NCBI GenBank assembly: GCA_964603725.1
Contig: CAZRWW010000019.1
Span: 1 to 64,000, forward strand
From: CAZDKK01 sp964603725
GTDB taxonomy: Bacteria; Eisenbacteria; RBG-16-71-46; CAIMUX01; WJJG01
DNA length: 64,000 nt
Reading direction: 5' to 3'
Of this stretch, positions 9,034 to 15,897 are shown piece by piece. Positions within the stretch are counted from its first letter, which is position 1. The number at the start of each line of letters is the position of its first letter. Under the pieces are notes generated by a model. That model was not told the DNA's origin. It saw only the letters and a list, made by a program, of their open reading frames with translations, and did not search any database. A program made the position numbers and the translations under genes.

Positions 9034-10779
9034 CTAGGGAATGAACTCCGTGTAGACCGCGCGGAATCCCACCGTGGGACTGCCCACCAGGGGATCGGCG
9101 GCGGCCCTCCTCGTCACGCGGAGGAACGGGGGAGTGTCGAAGAAGCTGCCGCCGCGAACGACCCGCGTGCCCGTCAGGCTCTCCGACTCCCTCGGGCTCT
9201 GCGGATCGACCGGCCAGCGGCCCGTCACGTCGACGCGGTCGCGCATGGTGTTGTAGATCCGCGGCACATACCAGTCATCGACCCACTCGGCCACGTTCCC
9301 GGCCTGGTCGTAGGTCCCGAACGGACCCACGGCGTTCTCATGCGGCCAGGATCCCAGGAGCGAGTCGATGTCGCTGTAGGATCCGACCCGCGCCTCGGCC
9401 CGGCGGTTGCCACGCTCTTCGTACGGATCGCCCGAGTTGGCGTAGTTGGCATAGGCCCCGGTGATCGTGCTCAGCGGAACCCAGGGGTAGACATAGCCGG
9501 CGTCGGCCGTCGTGATGATCTGCCCGCCGCGCGCCGCGATCTCCCACTCGTACTCGGTGGGCAGGCGCAGGCCGTAGAACGAGCAATAGGCCTTCGCGCC
9601 TTGCCACGTGACGCCGGTCACCGGCAGGTTGCGCGCGTTGCTGTCCACGGAGAAGCCGACCTCCGCGTCAATGTAGATGATGCGGGTCAGATCGGTGTCG
9701 ATGGTGAGCAGCAGCTCGCCGGTCTCGACCAGCGTGATTTCTCCGCTGGCCTGGTTGAAGGCGATGATCCCCGCGGCGGCGGCGGTGTCGAGGAACCCGG
9801 CGTAGAGGCCGTTCGTGACCTCGTACTTGTCGATGAAAAGATTGGCGGAGATCGTCACGTTGAGCTCCGCCCGGACGAGCTCGTTCTCGCTGTAGCGTGT
9901 CGCGTTGCCGCCCGCCACGTTGGTCACCCCCATGGGGTACGTGCCCTTGGGAATCTGGACCACCGGCGCGGGCGGCCGGGGCTCGCCGAACTCGGGCAAC
10001 ACCGTGAGATCGCGGGTCACGATCTCCGACCCCCCGCCGTAATAGGTGTTGAAGGCCTGGAGCGCGATGGTGTACGTCCGGGCCTGCGCGAACTGCTGCT
10101 CCTGCACATTGGTGGCGCGGGCATCGGTCGTGTCGATATCCCACGATGGTGAGCCGGGCGTGTAGTCGAAGTCCCAGCGAACCCTGATCCGGTTGGGCGG
10201 GTCGATGGCATCGGTGGTATGGCTCGGGTCGAAGAGGAAGGTCGCGGCCACGGTGGGAGCAGTGCCCGGAGGCGTCGTGGCGATCGTGAAATCCGCAACC
10301 GGCGGGCTCACGTCTTCGCGGCTGATGATGCGGATCGAGATGGGGCTCTTCGTCCGTCCGGCGTTGCCCAGCTTGTCGTAGGCGACCGCCCAGAGCGCTC
10401 CCGTGGTTCCATTGGGCATCGCGGAGGCATCCCAGTAGTACTTGTACAAACTGGAACCGGTCTGTCCGCCGCCCGTCCCGGGGGCTATGGGAGTCGCGCT
10501 CTCCCCGAGGAGGCGCGAGGTCGCCTCCGAGTGGAAGGTAACCCAGAACTGCACCCGCTCGATGCCGCTCAGATCCTGGACCTCGACGACGATCGTCACC
10601 GTGTCAGGAACCGATGTCGGAGAGATATTGAGCCCCTGTCCGATGTGCGGATTGACAAAGGCAACGACGGGTGGTGTCTGGTCGACCGTGACGGGTTCGT
10701 CCTCGGTGCAACCTACCCACAGGGCGACGGCGACCACTGCCAGGGCGGCCGTCCAGCGTAGCCAGGATCTGCGGCGCAT
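9034..10779 (-). CDS. Lipoprotein with Ig-like/PKD and SUMF1 (FGE-fold) domains
   Basis: 581 residues, starting at the ATG at 10777-10779 behind AGAGGGAA. Signal peptide with lipobox ALWVGCTEDE (Cys about residue 20). An Ig-like domain covers about 35-110, a PKD-like domain about 135-235 (RVRWDFDYTPGSPSWD), and a SUMF1 domain about 255-580. The latter shows IPKGTYPMGVTNV, FIDKYEVTNGLYAGFL, LPTEYEWEIAARGG, DQAGNVAEWVDDWY and TRVVRGGSFF. The cysteines that formylglycine-generating enzymes use after the RGGS motif are absent, so it is probably a ligand-binding or structural relative, not a sulfatase activator. It is the first gene of a minus-strand run; the DnaA-box cluster lies in its upstream region. 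Confidence 0.82.
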   Translation of the reverse strand: MRRRSWLRWTAALAVVAVALWVGCTEDEPVTVDQTPPVVAFVNPHIGQGLNISPTSVPDTVTIVVEVQDLSGIERVQFWVTFHSEATSRLLGESATPIAPGTGGGQTGSSLYKYYWDASAMPNGTTGALWAVAYDKLGNAGRTKSPISIRIISREDVSPPVADFTIATTPPGTAPTVAATFLFDPSHTTDAIDPPNRIRVRWDFDYTPGSPSWDIDTTDARATNVQEQQFAQARTYTIALQAFNTYYGGGSEIVTRDLTVLPEFGEPRPPAPVVQIPKGTYPMGVTNVAGGNATRYSENELVRAELNVTISANLFIDKYEVTNGLYAGFLDTAAAAGIIAFNQASGEITLVETGELLLTIDTDLTRIIYIDAEVGFSVDSNARNLPVTGVTWQGAKAYCSFYGLRLPTEYEWEIAARGGQIITTADAGYVYPWVPLSTITGAYANYANSGDPYEERGNRRAEARVGSYSDIDSLLGSWPHENAVGPFGTYDQAGNVAEWVDDWYVPRIYNTMRDRVDVTGRWPVDPQSPRESESLTGTRVVRGGSFFDTPPFLRVTRRAAADPLVGSPTVGFRAVYTEFIP

Positions 10780-11056
10780 GGGATTCCCTCTCCGGCACTT
10801 CCGTGGGCGGGCGCACCCGCGGCCCACTTCAGAGACAACCTTGCAGTCTAGGAACGCCGGCGCCGGCGTGTCAATTGAAAGCGCCCGCGCCGGATGGCTC
10901 CTCCTTCCCAAGATTATCCACGTTCATGCTAGACGGCGACGATGTGGACAACTTCCGCCCCACACACGCAAACACGCCATAACTTCTATAGAACAAATCG
11001 GTTGCGATATCCACACGGTTCTCCACAGTTTTCCCGCCCGGGGAAGCTCCCGCCGT
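10780..11056. other. Intergenic region with a cluster of four DnaA-box-like 9-mers
   Basis: This 277-base gap between bactofilin and the SUMF1 lipoprotein is AT-richer than its surroundings around 10980-11010. It contains TTATCCACG (10914-10922), TGTGGACAA (10943-10951, reverse orientation), ATATCCACA (11007-11015) and TTCTCCACA (11019-11027). Each has one mismatch to TTATCCACA. Under a uniform-base model fewer than 0.1 such sites are expected in this length. The region is also the only obvious place for a promoter of the downstream minus-strand operon. Confidence 0.55.
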
Positions 11057-11581
11057 CTAGGTCGAACCGAGGTGCCCCCCGCGTTGCTTGGGAGCCGAGC
11101 CCACGGCCGTCACGCGTAGGTCGGCGCCCTCGCGCTCCGCGACCCCATAGGCCGCGGCGACCTGGCCCGGGCCACCGGGCAGCGCCCTGCTCTCGGACGC
11201 CTGCTGGCCCGCCGGTTCCCCCATGTGCGATCGACCTTCGAAATGGACCCCTTCCTCGATGACCAGCGAACGGCAGTACAGGTCGCCCTTGACCTTGGCC
11301 CCGCGAACCAGATGTATGCGTTCTTCCGCCCGCATCGTGCCGGCCAGTCTGCCGTGGATCACGATCTCCCGGCCGCGGATATCACCCTGGACCAAGGCCT
11401 TGGGGCCCAGCATGAGCACGCCGCGGGTGTTGAGTGTCCCCTCGACGGTACCCTCGACTCGGAGATCGCCGTCGACCTCGATCTCGCCCTTCAGGCGCAC
11501 GCCGCTCTGCAGGAAGGACTGCTCGTTGCGCTCGGTGCGCTGCGGCGCGACCTGGGGCTGCGGAGACGACTTGTTGAACAT
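11057..11581 (-). CDS. Bactofilin
   Basis: 174 residues with a central bactofilin beta-helix (about 30-140): FLQSGVRLKGEIEVDGDLRV, then VEGTLNTRGVLMLGPKALVQ, GDIRGREIVIHGRLAG and AKVKGDLYCRSLVIEEGVHF. The strands repeat every 16-18 residues, as in the family. Bactofilins polymerise without nucleotide into membrane-associated filaments that position cell-wall enzymes and segregation proteins. I chose the ATG at 11579-11581 because AAGGAGG lies five bases upstream; an in-frame ATG at 11638 lacks that. The gene follows an M23 peptidase, a classical pairing in cell-shape loci, and the ParAB genes lie just upstream. The C-terminal 35 residues are Gly/Ala-rich and look disordered. Confidence 0.9.
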   Translation of the reverse strand: MFNKSSPQPQVAPQRTERNEQSFLQSGVRLKGEIEVDGDLRVEGTVEGTLNTRGVLMLGPKALVQGDIRGREIVIHGRLAGTMRAEERIHLVRGAKVKGDLYCRSLVIEEGVHFEGRSHMGEPAGQQASESRALPGGPGQVAAAYGVAEREGADLRVTAVGSAPKQRGGHLGST

Positions 11582-11661
11582 CACCCCCTCCTTGACGCGG
11601 ACCGACTGCGTGGACATCTTGCGCCTCCGGTCGCCCATGTCAATGGCGCCGGACGTATGAT

Positions 11662-12594
11662 CTATCTGCTACCAAGGTTGTTGGTTGCGCGGCCACCATC
11701 TCCCGGGTCGTTTCCCGGCCGGGCGTCCACCCGCTGGGGCGCGCCGGAGTCCTGCCAGGTCTTGAAGACCAGGGCGGGATCGATGGACCTCCCATCCCAG
11801 AGCACCTCGAAGTGCAGGTGCGGGGCCGTGCTGCGCCCCGTGCTCCCGGCCCTCGCCACGATCTCGCCGGCGTTCACGAAGTCGCCCACCTTCACCAGGA
11901 TGCGCGAGGCATGCCCGTACATGGTGGAGAGCCGGGGGTTGTGCGAGATGAGGAGAACATTCCCGAAGACCTTGTCCGAACCGACGAAGGAGACGACCCC
12001 CTCCCCGGCAGCCGCGACCGCCGCTCCGGTCTGACCCGCTATGTCATTTCCTGTATGGAAGATGCCTTCCTCGCCCAGCGGCCCGAAGCCCCGCGTGCGC
12101 GGCCCGGCCATCGGTATGCGGGTCAGCACCGCGCGGATCGCGTCCAGGTCCTCCAGGACGGGCTCCGGCCCGGGGCCCGTCACCCGATACTCCCCGGCCG
12201 ATTCAACTGCCCCTCGCTCCTGCCCCTGCTCGCTCGCGGGCACGCTCTCCGGAACGTCGACCCCCACAACGCGCAGCACCGCCACGCGCATGGAGTCGAG
12301 GGTGGCAAGACGCTGCTCCATGATTCCCAGCTGGGCCAATTGACTACGTAGTTTATGGTTATCCTGGATCAGCTCGCCGGATGATCGTGCTCGGTGCAGC
12401 AAGTGGCCGAAGAGAACCAACCCGGCCACATTCATGACCACCAACACGGCCGCCGCCGCGACGGCGACACGCACGAGGGTCCGCGACAGGCGGAACTGGG
12501 TGACACCCGACCTCGCGGTCGAGGTGATGGTCACCGAGTAGTATTCCCGGCGTTCCCCCGTTCCGGGTAGACGCTGTGCGGCCGACTCCTTCAT
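11662..12594 (-). CDS. M23-family metallopeptidase (LytM), membrane-anchored
   Basis: 310 residues. A single membrane helix (VAVAAAAVLVVMNVAGLVLF, about 47-66) follows a short basic cytoplasmic N-terminus. A short coiled coil (about 75-110) precedes the LytM domain at about 170-290. Zinc ligands are visible: HTGNDIAG (H and D), the central MYGHAS and the HLHFEV pair. The family cuts peptidoglycan cross-bridges; all ligand residues are present, so activity is likely. It lies between parB and bactofilin on the same strand. In other bacteria bactofilins scaffold exactly such M23 enzymes, so a joint role in local wall remodelling is the natural inference. The C-terminal 30 residues are disordered. 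Confidence 0.9.
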   Translation of the reverse strand: MKESAAQRLPGTGERREYYSVTITSTARSGVTQFRLSRTLVRVAVAAAAVLVVMNVAGLVLFGHLLHRARSSGELIQDNHKLRSQLAQLGIMEQRLATLDSMRVAVLRVVGVDVPESVPASEQGQERGAVESAGEYRVTGPGPEPVLEDLDAIRAVLTRIPMAGPRTRGFGPLGEEGIFHTGNDIAGQTGAAVAAAGEGVVSFVGSDKVFGNVLLISHNPRLSTMYGHASRILVKVGDFVNAGEIVARAGSTGRSTAPHLHFEVLWDGRSIDPALVFKTWQDSGAPQRVDARPGNDPGDGGRATNNLGSR

Positions 12595-12680
12595 GCCTCT
12601 GCCTTACGACTCATGCCTTACGACTCATAACTGAATAAATTAGAATAGATTAGAATCCTGATCCGATCGGAGTCCCCACG

Positions 12681-13652
12681 TCATGGCACGACGACGCCCA
12701 GGAGGTCCAGGAGGCGGGAGAGATCCTCGTCGTCGAAGTAGGCGATCTCCAGCTTACCGCCTTTGCGCCCCATGCGCACGCGAACCTCAGTACCGAAGTG
12801 CCTGCAGAGCTGTTCCTCAATGCGAAAGATGTTCTCGGGCTTACGATTACCCCTTGTCATCCGTCTCTTGATTTGGCCGCTTCCACCGGAAAGACCCCGT
12901 GCCCAGGTCTCGGCCTTTCGGACGGACCATTGTTCCTGGGACATCCGCTCCGCGATGGGGATACGATACTCCTCGGGAACGCCAATCAGGACACGGGCAT
13001 GTCCGGGTGTGAGGGTTCCACGTGAAACATGAGCGAGGACCTCATCGGGCAAAACAAGCAGCCGCATTAGGTTAGTTACTGTGGAGCGGTCTTTGGCGAC
13101 GCGCTTGGCGATCTCATCGTGGGTGAGGCCGAACTGCGTTGACAGGGCGCTGTAGGCCCGTGCCTCTTCCACGGGATTGAGGTCGGAGCGCTGGATATTC
13201 TCTATCAGGGCGGCCTCGAGACTCTCGTGCTCCTCCATGCTCCTGACGATCGCGGGGACATCGTTCCATCCCGCTGCCTTGCAGGCCCGCCAACGTCGCT
13301 CGCCCGCCACGATCTCGTATCGGTTGTTTCCCGCGGGCCGGAGAATGATCGGCTCGAGGAGTCCCCGCTGCAGGATACTCCTCGTAAGCTCCTCAAGAGC
13401 AGCAGGTTCCCACGTGACGCGTGGCTGCCTGGGGTTGGGGACTATCTGGTCGACCGGGATGTACCGGAGGCTCTCGCGATACCGGCCGGGAGTTCCCGAT
13501 ACCAGGGCATCCTCTTCTGAGGGCACACTGGTCTCACCCAGCGCCACGGATACCGTGGTCTCCTGCTCCGACTCCGGGGTCGCACGACTCACCGATGGTG
13601 TGGGTTCCGGGATCAGCGCCCGTAGTCCTCGTCCAAGTGCCTTCCTCGACAT
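12681..13652 (-). CDS. parB: Chromosome partitioning protein ParB (CTPase clamp)
   Basis: 323 residues. The start MSRKALGRGLRALIPE is the conserved ParB N-terminus that stimulates ParA. The N-terminal CTPase region has IVPNPRQPR, LLEPIILRP and the nucleotide-contact motif GERRWRACKAAGW. The helix-turn-helix that reads parS follows at about 155-215 (FGLTHDEIAKRVAKDRSTVT). A C-terminal dimerisation helix ends the protein. ParB loads at parS as a CTP-dependent sliding clamp around the origin. A parS-like 16-mer lies inside the gene itself. The start codon is inside the 3' end of parA (119-base overlap); AAGGAAG lies upstream. Confidence 0.96.
   Translation of the reverse strand: MSRKALGRGLRALIPEPTPSVSRATPESEQETTVSVALGETSVPSEEDALVSGTPGRYRESLRYIPVDQIVPNPRQPRVTWEPAALEELTRSILQRGLLEPIILRPAGNNRYEIVAGERRWRACKAAGWNDVPAIVRSMEEHESLEAALIENIQRSDLNPVEEARAYSALSTQFGLTHDEIAKRVAKDRSTVTNLMRLLVLPDEVLAHVSRGTLTPGHARVLIGVPEEYRIPIAERMSQEQWSVRKAETWARGLSGGSGQIKRRMTRGNRKPENIFRIEEQLCRHFGTEVRVRMGRKGGKLEIAYFDDEDLSRLLDLLGVVVP
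13014..13029. promoter_or_regulatory. parS site inside parB
   Basis: GGTTCCACGTGAAACA matches the ParB-binding consensus TGTTCCACGTGAAACA at 15 of 16 positions. It lies within the parB coding sequence. Intragenic parS sites near parB are known in several phyla. Confidence 0.8.
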
Positions 13653-14406
13653 GGGTTACAACTTCCTTCGCCAGATTCATGTAACTTGCGGCACCGGAAC
13701 ACTGAGGATCATAGAGTGCCGCCGGCTTCCCGAAACTCGGAGCTTCACCAAGGCGGACGTTCCTGGGAATGAGCGTGCTGAACACCCGATTCCCGAAGAA
13801 GCGGCGCGCCTCTTCCGCCACCTGCTGCGACAGGCTCAGGCGCCCGTCGTACATGGTTAGCAAGACCCCCTCCACACGCAACCCGGAGTTGAGGCTCTCT
13901 TGTACCAATCGAATCGTCTGGAGCAATTGGCTCAGTCCTTCCAGCGCGTAGTACTCACACTGCATGGGAATGAGAACCGAATGCGCCGCGGCCAAGGCGT
14001 TGATCGTCAGGAGCCCGAGCGAGGGTGGGCAGTCGATCAGAACGAAGTTGTACTGCGGTGTCAGCGGGTCGAGACAGCGCTGGAGGATGTACTCGCGACG
14101 CTCCAGCCCCACCAGTTCGATCTCCGCGCCGAAGAGCCGTGGCGCCGAGGGAACGAGATCCAGTCCCCCGACCTCTGTGCTCAGGATCGCGCCCCGCATG
14201 TCCGCGTTGCCCAGAAGCGCCTCATAGACCGTTGGTAGCGGTTCCTCGCCGGACTGGCCCAGACCAGAAGTCGAGTTGCCTTGCGGATCCATGTCGATCA
14301 ACAGGACCCTGAAGTCAAGCATGGCCAGTGAAGCGGCCAGGTTGATGGCCGTCGTTGTTTTTCCGACGCCACCCTTCTGATTGGCGACTGCTATGATCTT
14401 ACCCAC
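13534..14406 (-). CDS. parA: ParA/Soj chromosome-segregation ATPase
   Basis: 290 residues, with a GTG start at 14404-14406. Deviant Walker A motif KGGVGKTTTAIN at residues 11-22 with the signature Lys, Walker A' LLIDMDPQGNSTSGLG at about 36-51, and Walker B FVLIDCPPSLGLLTINAL at about 115. The family binds DNA as an ATP dimer and is stimulated by ParB to move origins. Typical ParA proteins end soon after the motif seen here as YMNLAKEVVTHV. This one continues about 36 further residues, read in another frame of the parB 5' region, so the two genes overlap by 119 bases. Confidence 0.95.
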   Translation of the reverse strand: MGKIIAVANQKGGVGKTTTAINLAASLAMLDFRVLLIDMDPQGNSTSGLGQSGEEPLPTVYEALLGNADMRGAILSTEVGGLDLVPSAPRLFGAEIELVGLERREYILQRCLDPLTPQYNFVLIDCPPSLGLLTINALAAAHSVLIPMQCEYYALEGLSQLLQTIRLVQESLNSGLRVEGVLLTMYDGRLSLSQQVAEEARRFFGNRVFSTLIPRNVRLGEAPSFGKPAALYDPQCSGAASYMNLAKEVVTHVEEGTWTRTTGADPGTHTIGESCDPGVGAGDHGIRGAG

Positions 14407-14686
14407 ACATCACCCGGATTTGGCGCGTTGGCGGCCTCAGGTGCCGCACCACGACACCGTCCTGGAGCCATAAAATCCAGAAAAACAAGGAATTGGGGCT
14501 CGTACGCGACCTTGCCGTGCCCCGAACATCCGGTGCCGGACAGTAGCAGCGCCAAGCGCGAGTGTCAATGCGTCAAGGCACCATGATCCAAAGGTTTCTG
14601 GGAGCGATTCCGAGGGCTGTTTTTCGAGGGCCTATCCGTCATGAGTCGTGGCCTGGCCACAGCCGATCGGAGGAAGCGCGTTTGGA

Positions 14687-14702
14687 TGTTTCACGTGGAA
14701 CT
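14687..14702. promoter_or_regulatory. parS site
   Basis: TGTTTCACGTGGAACT differs from the consensus TGTTTCACGTGGAACA only at the last base. Confidence 0.85.
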
Positions 14703-14840
14703 CGGGCCCGGGGCGACTGGCGCGATGGTTCGTGGGGATCCGCGGCCGGGGCGACTGGCGCGATGGTCGGTGGCGATCCCGGGGTCGGGGTGTTTGACGC
14801 GCTGGTTTGCGCGGCTGTGGGTCTGAAAGGGCTCCCGCGA

Positions 14841-14856
14841 TGTTTCACGTGGAACA
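14841..14856. promoter_or_regulatory. parS site (perfect)
   Basis: TGTTTCACGTGGAACA, a perfect match to the consensus ParB site. It is 41 bases start to start from the next copy. Confidence 0.95.
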
Positions 14857-14881
14857 TCCGGGTCTGAGGCGGCTGGCTGGA

Positions 14882-14897
14882 TGTTTCACGTGGAACA
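14882..14897. promoter_or_regulatory. parS site (perfect)
   Basis: TGTTTCACGTGGAACA, a second perfect copy in the same orientation as the one at 14841. Confidence 0.95.
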
Positions 14898-15024
14898 TCC
14901 GGCGCACGTGACTCCGAGGAGGTTCCGGGAAAATGTCCCGTACGTCGATGACCCTGGTGCGCGCGTTCTTCTCGTTCTTCAAGTCGGCTGGCGCTCGCGC
15001 CACGACTGGCGGAAAGGGACGCCG

Positions 15025-15897
15025 TCAGGAGCCCTCGTCAGTAGCATCGGTCGTGAGCCGCTCCCGAACCAGCAGGAGCATGCGGGCCGGCACCCAGGGG
15101 ATCTCCCGCATCTCGACGAAAGCCCATCCGTGTCTCAGCATTGCCGGTCGAGCTGCCTCGAGCTCGGACTTCCACCCCAACCCCTTGAAGGTGATTAGGT
15201 TACATCCCACGGGCGCCACGACGTCGATGAGTGCCAGGGAGGGCGCCAGCGCTGCCACCGCCCGCATGAGGATCGCCTCACCGCCCAGCGCACGCCCCTG
15301 GTCTCGGGCAGCAGCTCGGCCGGCGGCCTCTCTGCGCGGGCGACCGCCACAACTCGGCCACGCCGTCAGCGACTCCACGCGCGCTTCAAGGATGTCCAAT
15401 GACGTCAGGCCGATAGTCTCGCGGACACGTTCGAGGAAGATCGTCTTCTTGCGAGAGGATTCGACCAGAGTCACAGGAACATCCGGGCAGCAGAGCTTCA
15501 TCACGAGCCCGGGCAGTCCGGCGCCGGTCCCCACATCGATCCACCACGCTTCAGGAGCGGGCTTCAGGAGCAGCAGCGGCCCCAAGCCCGCGGCCACGTG
15601 CTTCTCGACAAAACGCCCGAGGTCTCCGGGAGACACGAGCCCGGCCCGTTCGGACCATTCGACAACGGCGCGGCAGTAAGCTTCGAGCCTGCTTGCGCTG
15701 CCAGGATCGACACCGACCCCCTGGCGCTCCGCCTGCCGGAGCAGGTCTTCTATCTTCTCCCGCCACGCTGACGAAACTCGTACCGATCCTCGAGAATGAT
15801 AGTTACGGCTTTCGCGCCGCACGGCGCCGCTGCCCGCGCGTCCGGCCTTCGGCCGGTTCTCGCCGGATCGCCGCGGCCTCCGGGGGGCCTTCGTCAT
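15025..15897 (-). CDS. rsmG: 16S rRNA (guanine-527 N7) methyltransferase
   Basis: 290 residues; the family is usually 205-240. The extra length is a basic N-terminal tail of about 45 residues (RRPRRSGENRPKAGRAG). The core has the helical lead VVEWSERAGLVSP and the SAM-binding motif WWIDVGTGAGLPGLVMKL at about 140, then VTLVESSRKKTIFLERVRE. RsmG methylates G527 of 16S rRNA; its loss is known to give low-level streptomycin resistance. The ATG overlaps the mnmG stop by four bases (ATGA), which supports this long start, although an internal start after the basic tail is possible. The rsmG-mnmG pair is typical of origin regions. Confidence 0.93.
   Translation of the reverse strand: MTKAPRRPRRSGENRPKAGRAGSGAVRRESRNYHSRGSVRVSSAWREKIEDLLRQAERQGVGVDPGSASRLEAYCRAVVEWSERAGLVSPGDLGRFVEKHVAAGLGPLLLLKPAPEAWWIDVGTGAGLPGLVMKLCCPDVPVTLVESSRKKTIFLERVRETIGLTSLDILEARVESLTAWPSCGGRPRREAAGRAAARDQGRALGGEAILMRAVAALAPSLALIDVVAPVGCNLITFKGLGWKSELEAARPAMLRHGWAFVEMREIPWVPARMLLLVRERLTTDATDEGS

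Larger units (their letters stand above)
14407..15024. other. parS-bearing intergenic region between parA and rsmG
   Basis: This 618-base gap holds three parS sites (listed separately) and a 21-bp perfect direct repeat at 14709-14729 and 14747-14767 (begins CGGGGCGACTGG), 38 bases apart. No convincing gene is visible. It is the likely ParB loading centre, about 10 kb from the putative oriC. Confidence 0.8.

Noticed and set aside
6916..10152. Very long plus-strand open frame (1078 codons)
   Set aside because: Rich in Arg/Gln/His without any domain, it lies opposite three real minus-strand genes with recognisable families. It is an antisense shadow of high-GC codon use.
9034..10779. True formylglycine-generating enzyme
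   Set aside because: SUMF1 fold present, but the active-site cysteines after RGGS are missing and no Cys/Ser sulfatase is nearby.
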